14,568 bases of DNA from an uncultured Campylobacter sp. (GTDB lineage: Bacteria > Campylobacterota > Campylobacteria > Campylobacterales > Campylobacteraceae): positions 1-14,568 of the forward strand of contig NZ_CALIMY010000028.1 in assembly GCF_938045205.1 (NCBI RefSeq), in the 5' to 3' direction. The notes under the pieces were generated by a model. That model did no database searches. It worked only from the letters and a program-made list of their open reading frames with translations, and was not told where the DNA came from. A program made the position numbers and the translations under genes. Each line of letters starts with the position of its first letter. Position 1 is the first letter of the stretch. Shown piece after piece: positions 6,927-14,568 of the stretch.

Positions 6927-7664
6927 ATGCAAAATTTTAAAGAATATGTAAATGAAATTCTAAAAAATCATCCTGGCGAGCGCGTCACGAGCTTTAGTTT
7001 CGAGGGCGAGAAATACTGGCTCAAGCAGCCGGAGCTGCGCATCCGCGGCGGATTACTTACGAAAATATTTAAAGCAAATCCGAAAGCCGCTTTCGATTAC
7101 GAAGCGCTAAAATGCGAGAGCCTGTACGCAGCCGGCGCGCCTGTGCCGCAACTGGTGCTGCGAGACGAGAGCTTTTTCGTACTCAAAGACGGCGGCACGC
7201 CAGTGGACGAGGTGCTAAAAAGCTCGGATGAGGCATCTTGCGTGGCGCTCATTCAGGGCTACGCTGCGGCGTTAGCACATTTACATTCGCGCGGCTTCAT
7301 ACACGGCAGACCCGCACTGCGCGACGTCTTGGTAAAAAACGGCGAGATGAAATTTATAGATTTTGAAAATCGTGGCGAGCGCGGTAATCTGCAAAAAGCC
7401 AAAATGCGAGATTTTTTGTTGTTTGTCTATGATCTTTGTCGCGAAGGGTTGAACGAAGGTTTGGTGCGCGCAGGCATCCGCGCCTACGACTTAAACGGCG
7501 GACAGGACGTAGTGCAAAGTGCGTGGGCTACGGTACTTGCGCTGCGTCCGATATATTTTATCGCCAGGCTCTTGCCGCAAAAATTTAAAGATCTAAACGC
7601 GCTCGTGCGCACGTTTGAGCTCTGCCTAAAAATAATTGAGAAAAACGATGGTCAAACAAAGTAA
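6927..7664 (+). CDS. Lipopolysaccharide-kinase-like (InaA/WaaP-type) protein, catalytic loop degenerate
   Basis: This 245-residue protein has a small protein-kinase-like fold. YWLKQ (K33) fits the ATP-binding lysine, E59 or E64 the partner glutamate in the next helix, AALAHLHSRGFIHG (114-127) the lead into the catalytic loop, and MKFIDFEN (141-148, D145) the metal-binding DFG position. The catalytic loop reads HGRPALRD instead of the usual HxDxxxxN, so the catalytic Asp and the metal-binding Asn are absent. Similar HGRPA loops occur, as far as I recall, in InaA/Kdo-kinase-like proteins, so this may be a subfamily trait and not a loss. Likely a cytosolic protein acting on LPS core or a related envelope substrate. 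No Shine-Dalgarno sequence precedes the ATG. Its 3' end overlaps the exporter gene by 17 nt, suggesting coupled translation. Confidence 0.65.
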   Translation: MQNFKEYVNEILKNHPGERVTSFSFEGEKYWLKQPELRIRGGLLTKIFKANPKAAFDYEALKCESLYAAGAPVPQLVLRDESFFVLKDGGTPVDEVLKSSDEASCVALIQGYAAALAHLHSRGFIHGRPALRDVLVKNGEMKFIDFENRGERGNLQKAKMRDFLLFVYDLCREGLNEGLVRAGIRAYDLNGGQDVVQSAWATVLALRPIYFIARLLPQKFKDLNALVRTFELCLKIIEKNDGQTK

Positions 7665-8847
7665 ATTCGCTAAATTTAAGCTGGTGATTATACTTGCCTA
7701 TATGTCGGCTCTGGCGCCCTTATCTACCGATATGTATCTGCCCGCGCTGGAAAAGGTAAAGGCAAGCTTTGCTACGAGCGAGTTTTACACTCAGCTATCG
7801 GTTGCGAGCTTTTTCATCGCTTTTGCGCTAGGACAGCTCGTTTATGGACCGCTAAGCGATAAATTCGGTCGTAAAAAGCCGTTATACGCGGGCATTTTGC
7901 TTTTTATATGTGCGTCGCTTGCCTGCGTGAGCTTTGATAGCGTTTATGCGTTTATATTTTTTAGGTTTTTGCAAGCTTTGGGCGGGTGCGCGGGAGTGGT
8001 ACTTGCGAGAGCTGTTATTAATGACAAATTTGAGTTGCACGAGGCTGCGGCGATGTTTGCGCTGATGATGGTCGTGGGCTCGCTAGCACCGATGCTAGCA
8101 CCAACTCTAGGTGGATTTGTGCTAGATTTTTTCTCATGGCAAGCGATTTTTGCGATTTTGTTTGCGCTTGGAATTTTGCTTTTTGCATTTATATTTTTCG
8201 GACTCGACGAGAGCGCTCAGATAGACAGGACTGCTACACTTAGCGTAAAAGGCGTGCTTGGCGAATACGGCATAATCTTGCGAAATAAAGAATTTATGCG
8301 CTATACGCTAGGATTTGCGGTTGCGATGAGCGCACTTTTTGCTTATATCACGGGCTCTAGCTTTATATTTTTGGGCTATTATGGGCTGGGCGAGCATGCC
8401 TTTGGCGTAATATTTGGCATCAACGCTCTTGGAATGACCCTTGTTTCGGCACTAAATGCCAAACTCGTGCAAAATCGCGAACCCGCAGCTTTATTAAATT
8501 TCGGCCTAATAGCTATGCTTGTGACGAGCCTGATTTTGCTCGCATGCGCTATGCTTGGCCTTCCCTTCATCTGCTTTGAGGCTTCGCTTTTCGTATTGCT
8601 TTCATCGCTCGGCTTTGTCGCGCCTAACGCCACGACGCTTGCGATGGCGCTGTATAAGGACGGCAACTCTGGCGCAGCTTCGGCGGTACTGGGGACTGCG
8701 CAGTTTGCTATTGCCGGGGCTATTTCGTTTATCGTGGGTGCAGTGGGAGCGAATAAGCCGTTTTTGCTCGCAAGTGTGATGGCGATTTGTGCTCTTTGTG
8801 CGAACGCTGTGTATTTTTTATTGCGAGAAAAGAATCAAAAATTTTAA
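7648..8847 (+). CDS. MFS multidrug transporter, Bcr/CflA family
   Basis: An inner-membrane proton-driven exporter of about 399 residues with some twelve hydrophobic segments. After a short basic N-terminus comes APLSTDMYLPALEKV, the signature of the Bcr/CflA group in helix 1. LVYGPLSDKFGRKKPLYAG is motif A of the major facilitator superfamily between helices 2 and 3. RFLQALGGCAGVVLARAVI is helix 4 with the antiporter-type arginine and glycine pattern. I place the start at the ATG 7648; a TTG at 7636 is possible but lies deeper inside the upstream gene. The 17-nt overlap with the kinase-like gene suggests one transcript. Family members export drugs such as bicyclomycin or chloramphenicol, or small metabolites; the substrate cannot be read from sequence. 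Confidence 0.9.
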   Translation: MVKQSKFAKFKLVIILAYMSALAPLSTDMYLPALEKVKASFATSEFYTQLSVASFFIAFALGQLVYGPLSDKFGRKKPLYAGILLFICASLACVSFDSVYAFIFFRFLQALGGCAGVVLARAVINDKFELHEAAAMFALMMVVGSLAPMLAPTLGGFVLDFFSWQAIFAILFALGILLFAFIFFGLDESAQIDRTATLSVKGVLGEYGIILRNKEFMRYTLGFAVAMSALFAYITGSSFIFLGYYGLGEHAFGVIFGINALGMTLVSALNAKLVQNREPAALLNFGLIAMLVTSLILLACAMLGLPFICFEASLFVLLSSLGFVAPNATTLAMALYKDGNSGAASAVLGTAQFAIAGAISFIVGAVGANKPFLLASVMAICALCANAVYFLLREKNQKF

Positions 8848-8887
8848 TTTTAATATTTTTTAAATTTATCGTTAAGGATTGATTAGC

Positions 8888-8893
8888 TAAAAT
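8888..8893 (+). promoter_or_regulatory. Possible -10 box for thrS
   Basis: TAAAAT lies 57 bases before the thrS start, in AT-rich DNA after the exporter stop. It would give a leader of about 50 bases. No T-box or other leader element is recognised. Confidence 0.3.
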
Positions 8894-8949
8894 TAACTCT
8901 CGTTCTTTCAGTGTAAGAAAGACAATTCGGTAAAAAAGGAAACAAGCCA

Positions 8950-10773
8950 ATGAGCGATATTATCGCATATAAACTTAACGGTGAAATTTATGATACTCAA
9001 AGTATCGGCGAGCACACAAGCGAGGCGCAGCCGATATATTTCGATAACTCCGAGGACGCGCTTAAAATTCTGCGCCACTCCTGTGCGCACCTTTTGGCGC
9101 AGGCGGTGCGTGAGCTCTATGCGGGCGCAAAATTTTTCGTAGGACCTGCGATCGAGGATGGGTTTTACTATGATATGCGCGTCAGCAAAGATAACGGCGA
9201 AAAGCTCGGCGAAGAGGATCTAAAGACGATCGAAAAAAAGATGCGCGCGCTTGCCGAGGCAAATTTAGAGATTAAAAAGATAGCCTCCACTAAAGAGGCG
9301 GTCGCGAAAAAATATGCAAACGACGATCTTAAACAGGAAGTTTTAAAACGTATCCCCGAAGGCCCGGTTAGCTTATACGCGCAGGGCGAGTTTGAGGACA
9401 TCTGCCGCGGACCGCATGTGCAAAATACGAAATTTTTGAAAAATTTCGCCCTTACGCGCATCGCGGGGGCGTATCTCGGCGGCGATGAAAAGCGCGAGAT
9501 GCTAACTCGCATCTACGGCGTCGTATTCGCCGATAAAGATAGCCTTAAAAAACACCTTACGATGCTAGAAGAAGCCAAGAAGCGCGATCACCGAAAGCTC
9601 GGAGCCGAGATGAAATTTTTCACCTTCGACGAGCAGATCGGCGCGGGACTTCCGATCTGGCTTCCTGCCGGCACGAGGATGCGTATAAAGCTCGAGGAGC
9701 GCCTTTATAGGCAGCTTCGCAAGCGCGGCTACGAGCCGGTGCGCGGCCCTGAAATTTTAAAATCCGACGCGTGGAAGATCAGCGGTCACTACAGCAACTA
9801 CAAAGAAAATATGTATTTTACGACGATCGAGGATCAAGAATACGGCATCAAGCCGATGAACTGCGTCGGTCACATCAAGGTTTATCAAAGCGAGATCCGC
9901 TCATATCGCGATCTGCCGCTTAAATTTTGCGAGTACGGCGTCGTGCACCGCCACGAAAAAAGCGGCGTCTTGCACGGGCTTTTCCGCGTGCGCGAGTTTA
10001 CGCAGGACGACGCGCATCTGTTTGTGATGCCGAGCCAGATCAAAGAAAACGTCTATGAAATTTTGGATTTCGTGGGGCTCTTGATGAAGGCTTTCGGCTT
10101 TGAATACGAGCTTGAAATTTCGACCAAACCGCAAAAAGCGGTCGGCGACGACGAGGTTTGGGATATCGCGACGAAGGCCTTAAAAGACGCGCTTGACGAA
10201 AAGGGCTTAAAATACGGCTTAGACGAGGGCGGCGGCGCATTCTACGGGCCTAAGATCGACATCAAAATCACCGACGCGCTCGGCCGAAAATGGCAGTGCG
10301 GCACGGTGCAGGTCGATTTTAACCTGCCTGCGCGCTTCGAGCTTGGCTACATCGACGAAAATAACGAAAAAAAGCAGCCCGTGATGCTGCATCGCGCGAT
10401 TTTGGGAAGCTTCGAGCGCTTCGTGGGGATTTTGCTCGAGCACACCGCGGGCGAGCTTCCGTTTTGGATCTGTCCTATGCAGGTATCGATCGTGCCGATC
10501 GGCGAGGCGCACGCAGACTACGCGAAAGAAATTTTAAATTTGCTGCGCGAAGTAGACATTGACGGCGAAATTTTAGATAAAAACGAGACGTTAAATAAAC
10601 GAATCAGAACGGCTGAAAAGCAGAAGGTGCCGCTCATCATCGTCCTGGGCGATAATGAAGTTTCGGCTCGTAGCGTGGCTCTGCGCGATCGCAGGGCGCG
10701 CGAACAGCGAAATTTAGGGCTGGATGAGTTTTTAAATTTCGTAAAAGCTAAATTAAACGAGGTGAATTTTTGA
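8950..10773 (+). CDS. thrS: Threonyl-tRNA synthetase
   Basis: Class II synthetase that charges tRNA-Thr in the cytosol. The editing domain carries HSCAH (43-47) and CRGPHV (C152), the hydrolytic site that clears Ser-tRNA-Thr. The catalytic core has the zinc ligands C305 (KPMNCVGH), H356 (TQDDAH) and H481 (MLHRA), motif 2 around [18 protein letters not shown] and motif 3 around [17 protein letters not shown]-terminal anticodon-binding domain follows. HSCAH lies at residue 43, against 73 in E. coli, so the N-terminal TGS domain is mostly missing, and the total is 607 against 642. As far as I recall, short N-termini are normal for epsilonproteobacterial ThrRS. MNCVGH replaces the commoner MNCPGH. 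The start has a good ribosome site (AAAAAGGA, 8933-8940). The stop overlaps infC. Confidence 0.97.
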   Translation: MSDIIAYKLNGEIYDTQSIGEHTSEAQPIYFDNSEDALKILRHSCAHLLAQAVRELYAGAKFFVGPAIEDGFYYDMRVSKDNGEKLGEEDLKTIEKKMRALAEANLEIKKIASTKEAVAKKYANDDLKQEVLKRIPEGPVSLYAQGEFEDICRGPHVQNTKFLKNFALTRIAGAYLGGDEKREMLTRIYGVVFADKDSLKKHLTMLEEAKKRDHRKLGAEMKFFTFDEQIGAGLPIWLPAGTRMRIKLEERLYRQLRKRGYEPVRGPEILKSDAWKISGHYSNYKENMYFTTIEDQEYGIKPMNCVGHIKVYQSEIRSYRDLPLKFCEYGVVHRHEKSGVLHGLFRVREFTQDDAHLFVMPSQIKENVYEILDFVGLLMKAFGFEYELEISTKPQKAVGDDEVWDIATKALKDALDEKGLKYGLDEGGGAFYGPKIDIKITDALGRKWQCGTVQVDFNLPARFELGYIDENNEKKQPVMLHRAILGSFERFVGILLEHTAGELPFWICPMQVSIVPIGEAHADYAKEILNLLREVDIDGEILDKNETLNKRIRTAEKQKVPLIIVLGDNEVSARSVALRDRRAREQRNLGLDEFLNFVKAKLNEVNF

Positions 10774-11291
10774 GCAGAGGCAAAGAGGTTTTTCTAAACG
10801 AGGACATTCCGGCTAGCGAAGTCAGGTGCATAGGCGACAACGGCGAGGTTTACGGCATAATTTCAAAGGCGCAGGCGCTGCAAATCGCCGAGCGAGAGGG
10901 TGTGGATCTGGTTTTGATAGCGCCCGATGCAAAGCCGCCCGTTTGCAAGGTCATGAACTACAGCAAATTTCGCTATCAGCAGGAAAAAAAGCTCAAAGAG
11001 GCGAAAAAAAAGCAAAAAATCATCGAGGTTAAAGAGATTAAGCTGTCCGCCAAAATCGCTCAAAACGACATTAATTACAAAGTAAAACACGCGAAAGAAT
11101 TCCTTAGTAGCGGCAAACACGTCAAGCTTCGCGTATTTTTAAAAGGGCGCGAGATGTCGAGCCCAGAAATCGGCGTAAATTTGCTCAATAAAATTTGGGA
11201 CGAATTTTTCGCAGAAGTTGCCGATCGCGATAAGGCGCCTGCGCTGGAGGGCCGCTACGTAAATATGCTGATCACGCCGAAAAAGGCGTAG
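10770..11291 (+). CDS. infC: Translation initiation factor IF-3
   Basis: IF-3 binds the 30S subunit, prevents joining of 50S and checks the start codon. [13 protein letters not shown] is the usual N-terminal motif. The N-domain runs to about residue 75, a lysine-rich helical linker covers 76-100 ([14 protein letters not shown]) and the C-domain follows ([26 protein letters not shown]). The length of 173 is typical. The start codon is TTG at 10770-10772, read in TTGA with the thrS stop TGA (10771-10773), and GAGGTG (10759-10764) serves as ribosome site. Because IF-3 itself discriminates against unusual start codons and E. coli infC uses AUU for self-control, the UUG start may matter. No other in-frame start is close by. 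Confidence 0.96.
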   Translation: MSRGKEVFLNEDIPASEVRCIGDNGEVYGIISKAQALQIAEREGVDLVLIAPDAKPPVCKVMNYSKFRYQQEKKLKEAKKKQKIIEVKEIKLSAKIAQNDINYKVKHAKEFLSSGKHVKLRVFLKGREMSSPEIGVNLLNKIWDEFFAEVADRDKAPALEGRYVNMLITPKKA

Positions 11292-11339
11292 AGTAAATTT
11301 AGCGGTATTTGCGCTGCATGCGGCAAAATTTTAAAATTT

Positions 11340-11366
11340 CGCGCTGTTTCTTCGCGGTACAGCGCG
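11340..11366 (+). terminator. Hairpin after infC, possible weak terminator
   Basis: CGCGCTGT (11340-11347) and ACAGCGCG (11359-11366) form an 8-bp stem with an 11-nt loop. TAAATTTAA follows, not a clean T-run, so it may end transcription only partly or protect the thrS-infC mRNA end. Confidence 0.4.
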
Positions 11367-11570
11367 TAAATTTAAGCCAAATAGCGTAAATTTTAAAATT
11401 TAATGTGGGCTAAGTTTATCTCTAAATTTAGCCCTTTAAATTTATATAGAATTTTCAGATTAAACGGAACCGCAAGCTAAACGCGCGGTAAAATTTAACT
11501 TTAAATTTATCTTGCGTTAATTTAAGCTACAAAATTCCTTAAATTCAAATTTTTCAAAGAAACTTTATTA

Positions 11571-11576
11571 TATACT
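11571..11576 (+). promoter_or_regulatory. Possible -10 box for rpmI-rplT
   Basis: TATACT lies 28 bases before the rpmI ATG in an AT-rich stretch (TTTATTATATACTT). A start about seven bases on would leave a leader of about 20 bases holding the ribosome site. An overlapping TATTAT (11566-11571) is an alternative. Confidence 0.4.
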
Positions 11577-11604
11577 TCTTGTTCACTTTAAAAAAAGGAC
11601 GACC

Positions 11605-11796
11605 ATGCCAAAGATGAAAAGCGTGCGCGGTGCCGTCAAGCGTTTTAAAGCGGGCAAAAACAAGATCAAAAGAGGCTCGGCGTTTCGCAGCCACATTTTG
11701 ACGAAGATGTCTCAAAAACGCAAGAGGAATTTGCGCGAGGCCCAATACGTCGATTCTACGAACGTATCTGCGGTTAAAAAAATGCTTTGCAAATAG
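11605..11796 (+). CDS. rpmI: Large-subunit ribosomal protein bL35
   Basis: This 63-residue basic protein of the 50S subunit shows the family sequence [15 protein letters not shown], then [25 protein letters not shown] and a C-terminal VKKMLCK. Length and motif order are typical. AAAAAAGGA (11591-11599) precedes the ATG at a normal distance. It is followed after 98 nt by rplT, its usual partner. Confidence 0.97.
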   Translation: MPKMKSVRGAVKRFKAGKNKIKRGSAFRSHILTKMSQKRKRNLREAQYVDSTNVSAVKKMLCK

Positions 11797-11832
11797 TGCG
11801 AAGTTAGTTTTTGACGAAAGTCATTCAAACTC

Positions 11833-11872
11833 CCCTAAATTCATGGATTTTAGGGCAAGATCCCAAAAGGGA
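11833..11872 (+). promoter_or_regulatory. Two hairpins in the rpmI-rplT spacer, possible L20 control element
   Basis: CCCTAAA (11833-11839) pairs with TTTAGGG (11849-11855), with T-A and C-G pairs inside after one mismatch. Next, TCCC (11861-11864) pairs with GGGA (11869-11872) around AAAA. GGG at 11853-11855 could instead pair with CCC at 11862-11864, so two exclusive folds are possible. In E. coli and Bacillus bL20 represses its own operon by binding structured mRNA; the link here is inference. Confidence 0.4.
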
Positions 11873-11894
11873 CGCCGATTAAGAAAGGATTAAT

Positions 11895-12251
11895 ATGGCA
11901 AGAGTAAAAACGGGCATCGTTAGACGCCGCCGTCACAACAAGGTGCTAAAGCTTGCGCGCGGATTTTATAGCGCAAGACGCAAACATTTCAGAAAGGCCA
12001 AAGAGCAGCTGGAGAGAAGCCTCGTTTACGCCTTCCGTGACAGACGCGCGAAAAAACGCGATTTCCGCAGACTTTGGATAGTGCGCATCAATGCAGCTTG
12101 CAGGCTAAACGACATCAGCTATTCTAAATTTATAAACGGACTTAGAAAAGCGGGCATCGAGCTTGATAGAAAAATTTTAGCAAATATGGCTATGAACGAC
12201 GCCGAAGCTTTCGCAACCGTCGCGAAGAAGGCAAAAGAGACATTAAAATAA
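11895..12251 (+). CDS. rplT: Large-subunit ribosomal protein bL20
   Basis: This 118-residue rRNA-binding protein is needed for early 50S assembly. It opens with [20 protein letters not shown] and continues with [18 protein letters not shown], an extended basic tail that enters 23S rRNA, then [21 protein letters not shown] and a helical C-domain ([18 protein letters not shown]). The length is typical. AAGAAAGGA (11881-11889) lies upstream of the ATG. The 98-nt spacer after rpmI is structured, and a strong terminator follows, closing the cluster. Confidence 0.98.
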   Translation: MARVKTGIVRRRRHNKVLKLARGFYSARRKHFRKAKEQLERSLVYAFRDRRAKKRDFRRLWIVRINAACRLNDISYSKFINGLRKAGIELDRKILANMAMNDAEAFATVAKKAKETLK

Positions 12252-12257
12252 GCTTTA

Positions 12258-12289
12258 AAATTTGGCCGCTCCAGGGCGGCTAAATTTTT
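12258..12289 (+). terminator. Rho-independent terminator after rplT
   Basis: AAATTTGGCCGC (12258-12269) pairs with GCGGCTAAATTT (12276-12287) with a single G-U pair, loop TCCAGG, followed by T's to 12289. It lies seven bases past the rplT stop. Confidence 0.8.
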
Positions 12290-12302
12290 AAATTTCGACA
12301 AA

Positions 12303-12320
12303 GCTTTTAATTATAAAAGC
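12303..12320 (+). promoter_or_regulatory. Possible promoter with small inverted repeat before the autotransporter gene
   Basis: GCTTTTA (12303-12309) and TAAAAGC (12314-12320) are complementary around ATTA. TATAAA (12312-12317) within it could be the -10 box for the gene at 12380, with a leader of about 55 bases. An inverted repeat on the -10 box could mean a repressor site. Confidence 0.3.
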
Positions 12321-12379
12321 ACGTCTGCAAATTTGTTGAAATTTAAGAATTTGGGTAATTTTATTTGAGGCGGTGCAGA

Positions 12380-14341
12380 ATGCTAAAGTCTTTGAAAAAA
12401 ATCGTATCTCTTGCGCTTATCGGTGCAGCAGGGTTCGGCTATGCGAGCGAGCAGAATTCCTGGGGCTATGCAAACGCGCAAAAATCACCTTCCAACAACA
12501 CTTCCCGTTCCGACGTAATGAGCGCTGCGGATAGCTTGGGCGCGAAATTAAGCAGGCGCGACGCGGCTAGCGATAACTCCGCGAGCGACGAGTATGAAAA
12601 CTCATTTCGTATCAAGCTCGAGTACGCAAGGGGCTTTGCCAAAAAGGGTTCATATTCGGGCAGGCTTAATAATCAGCGCGTTATGATGCCTGCGTTTCGC
12701 TGGACGGGCAATAGCGGCGTAAATGCCGAGTTTTGGAACGGTATTACCAATATAGGCGGCGCACTGGTTCCTTATGTGGCTTTCGGTTCATACGAGGCGG
12801 CGATACCGGGCGATCAAACTACGCAATATCTGGTCAGAAGGGATGAAGACGCCGTTCAGATGAAGCGAAATATCGCGGCGGGCATATCAAATTTAGGCTA
12901 TACCTATACTAAAAATTCTACTAGAAATCTAAATTTAGTCTATGCCGATATCGATAATTTCGTAAATTTCTACGGCAGAGAAAATATCGCAGGATACTTC
13001 ATCGACGAGGTTAATACCGAGAATAATCCCGCAACTATCGCCTATATGGAGAGTATCTACAATTATATCAAGACTAAATACCCGGGAATGCTCGTTTTGG
13101 CAAACAACGGTTGGGGCGTGCGCGACGCCATAGCTCCCTATGCGGACGTTTGGATGCTGCAAGAGGTGAGCGCGGACGACTACATAAACCACTATCGTCC
13201 TAGAACCTCTGAGTTTGAAAAAGACCCGGCAAATTCCTCTAAAATTTTGCATGTCATATACAACGCCAGACCCGATCAATACGACGAAATCATAAGATTA
13301 TCTCGCGAGCGCAACGCGGCAAATTTATTCATCACCTCCGATACGAATGCCTATCCTAGCGGATACGATGATCTGCCTACCTATTTTGAAGCGCTGATGC
13401 TGGCGATCAATAACTTCACGCCTAAAAACGGCAGCCTGTTTTCGCAGGTCGCAAGAGGCGGTAACCGCATAGGCATCGAGATGCCGCGCTCGAAGGTCGA
13501 TCTGGATCTTACAAAGCTTGCAAGAAATTCTGCTTATAAAAATTTAACCGACACCGACGGGCAGGAGTTTAACGTAAACGTAAGCGCGATTGGAAACTAC
13601 GGCGGGGATTACAAAGACCGCTCGGGTGGCGTCAAATACGATCACAAGAGCGACGGAATTTTACTCGGAGCCTCCAAGAGAGTGGATGATCTTACGCTGG
13701 GCGTGATCTTTGGGTACCAAAAATCAGACGCTTGGTATGAGGGTAAATTCGACGGCGTCAAAGAAAACATCAAATCCTACGAGCTCGGTCTGGCGGGCAG
13801 ATACGATTTTAACGAGAACGTGGATCTGGCGGTAAATTTAACATATTCGACAAACGATCATAAATTTGAAACCAACAACGGATTCGGCGCTATCCACGGC
13901 GCGAAATACAAGTCGCAAATTTGGGATCTTAGCGCGAGAGCAGGATATAAATTTTTATTTGAAAGCGGCTATATTAAGCCATATTTGGGGCTTGGAGCGA
14001 TTATGGTGAACGAGGATGCGATCTCTAGGCTTAAATTTAGCTCCGCTTCAAAAACTGCGCCAAACGGCACCGCGGGAATTTACGCAATCAAAGCTTTTGG
14101 CGATCTACAGATATTCGCAAATGCGGAGTACGAACATCGATTTAGTGGCGATTCGTATCATGCGAGCAGAAAGTATTCGGACAGATATGACATCGAGGGG
14201 CTTGATTATTCTAGCGGCGTATTTAACGGCGCGATCGGGCTGAAATATAATATCCTTCAAAGCGTCGGACTCAGCGCGTCGTACGAGTTAAGCGAGAGCA
14301 AAAATAGCCTCGCTAGAGCGGCTTTTGACGTGGAGTTTTGA
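12380..14341 (+). CDS. Autotransporter with spherulin-4/GH135-like glycosidase passenger
   Basis: I use the ATG at 12380 (GAGG at 12367-12370); a TTG at 12365 adds five residues. The 653-residue product has a signal peptide (MLKSLKKIVSLALIGAAGFGYA). Residues 1-75 continue into a Ser/Asn/Asp-rich stretch. About 95-350 resemble the TIM-barrel-like spherulin-4 family: LVPYVAFGSY, NLVYADIDNFVNFYG, IAGYFIDEVNTEN (D209, E210), LVLANNG, ADVWMLQEVS (E262), FITSD. In fungal Sph3 (GH135), which cleaves N-acetylgalactosamine polymers, a neighbouring Asp-Glu pair and a Glu some 55 residues on are important, and the spacing here is close. About 370-653 form an autotransporter beta-barrel of alternating strands (ILLGASKRVDDLTLGVIFGY, YELGLAGRYDF) ending in Phe, as outer-membrane proteins do. 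Predicted role: surface-exposed cutting of an exopolysaccharide, in biofilm or host mucus. Enzyme activity is inferred only. Confidence 0.8.
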   Translation: MLKSLKKIVSLALIGAAGFGYASEQNSWGYANAQKSPSNNTSRSDVMSAADSLGAKLSRRDAASDNSASDEYENSFRIKLEYARGFAKKGSYSGRLNNQRVMMPAFRWTGNSGVNAEFWNGITNIGGALVPYVAFGSYEAAIPGDQTTQYLVRRDEDAVQMKRNIAAGISNLGYTYTKNSTRNLNLVYADIDNFVNFYGRENIAGYFIDEVNTENNPATIAYMESIYNYIKTKYPGMLVLANNGWGVRDAIAPYADVWMLQEVSADDYINHYRPRTSEFEKDPANSSKILHVIYNARPDQYDEIIRLSRERNAANLFITSDTNAYPSGYDDLPTYFEALMLAINNFTPKNGSLFSQVARGGNRIGIEMPRSKVDLDLTKLARNSAYKNLTDTDGQEFNVNVSAIGNYGGDYKDRSGGVKYDHKSDGILLGASKRVDDLTLGVIFGYQKSDAWYEGKFDGVKENIKSYELGLAGRYDFNENVDLAVNLTYSTNDHKFETNNGFGAIHGAKYKSQIWDLSARAGYKFLFESGYIKPYLGLGAIMVNEDAISRLKFSSASKTAPNGTAGIYAIKAFGDLQIFANAEYEHRFSGDSYHASRKYSDRYDIEGLDYSSGVFNGAIGLKYNILQSVGLSASYELSESKNSLARAAFDVEF

Positions 14342-14398
14342 TTTTAATCGGAGTAGTCCAAGATAGGCAGCTTGAAGCACGATTACAGATTCCTCTTT

Positions 14399-14439
14399 GC
14401 CGCAAAACAAAAATTTTATGAAATTTGCGGCTAAATTTT
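14399..14439 (+). terminator. Probable terminator after the autotransporter gene
   Basis: GCCGCAAA (14399-14406) pairs with TTTGCGGC (14424-14431) across a 17-nt AT-rich loop, and TAAATTTT follows. It lies 58 bases beyond the stop. The large loop and short T-run make it moderate. Confidence 0.45.
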
Positions 14440-14454
14440 AACGGGGCTTTGCCG

Positions 14455-14472
14455 CGAAATTTTAAAATTTCG
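14455..14472. repeat. Perfect 18-nt palindrome
   Basis: CGAAATTTTAAAATTTCG is self-complementary and contains AAATTTTAAAATTT, the same core as the palindromes at 4511-4524, 11326-11339 and 11388-11401. The rest of 14342-14568 shows no gene I can support. Confidence 0.6.
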
Positions 14473-14568
14473 GCTGCAAGATATTTACTCGTATAATTTC
14501 TGCTTTGAAATTCCAGGTAAGACCATTTTTGCGCCGTTTTGGATGCGAAGCGACGAGATAGAATCACT

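Larger units (their letters stand above)
11292..11604. other. 313-nt gap inside the infC-rpmI-rplT cluster
   Basis: No gene. It contains two exact copies of the palindrome AAATTTTAAAATTT (11326-11339 and 11388-11401), a hairpin CGCGCTGT/ACAGCGCG (11340-11366), many TAAATTT words, and a possible promoter close to rpmI. In many bacteria infC and rpmI are nearly adjacent, so rpmI-rplT probably has its own transcription start here. Confidence 0.55.

Noticed and set aside
8848..8949. T-box or leader-peptide control of thrS
   Set aside because: The leader is about 100 nt at most, with no T-box bulge sequence or Thr-rich leader frame.
14313..14567. 84-codon minus-strand frame at the window end
   Set aside because: It overlaps the autotransporter 3' end and its probable terminator and has no family signal.

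Overview
The window looks like chromosomal DNA of a Campylobacter (Epsilonproteobacteria/Campylobacterota). Supporting signs are the Hcp-type cysteine-rich Sel1-repeat proteins, two long poly-G tracts of the kind that drive phase variation in this genus, constant use of AAATTT/TAAATTT words, and the thrS-infC-rpmI-rplT translation cluster. Base composition is clearly less AT-rich than in C. jejuni, and gaps are long and filled with GCGC/AAATTT-type DNA. This fits one of the higher-GC oral species such as C. gracilis, but the species is inferred, not proven.

Layout. 1-4100 is an accessory-looking, envelope-oriented region. It holds a small EexN-like lipoprotein gene split by a G8 tract, a secreted Sel1/Hcp-like protein on the minus strand set between two copies of a ~100-nt direct repeat, a 760-nt non-coding stretch with degenerate repeats, a glutamate racemase (murI) with a large low-complexity insertion, and a second Sel1/Hcp-like gene whose promoter region contains a G10 tract next to an inverted repeat. 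4067-4829 is another long gap with hairpins and a perfect 30-nt palindrome. 4830-6527 (minus) carries nfo (endonuclease IV) and an unassigned lipoprotein. 6605-6679 is tRNA-Glu(UUC).

6927-8847 is a two-gene unit: a degenerate lipopolysaccharide-kinase-like protein overlapping a Bcr/CflA-type MFS exporter. 8950-12251 is the translation cluster: thrS overlapping infC by 4 nt, then a 313-nt gap, then rpmI and rplT with a structured spacer and a strong terminator. 12380-14341 encodes an autotransporter whose passenger resembles the spherulin-4/GH135 glycosidase fold.

How it fits together: the housekeeping genes (murI, nfo, tRNA-Glu, thrS, infC, rpmI, rplT) are the backbone. Between them sit secreted or surface genes, at least two with contingency-type G tracts. 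The most unusual items are the switchable EexN-like lipoprotein, the glycosidase-autotransporter fusion, the racemase insertion and the promoter-embedded G10 tract. No CRISPR array, transposase or phage gene is visible.
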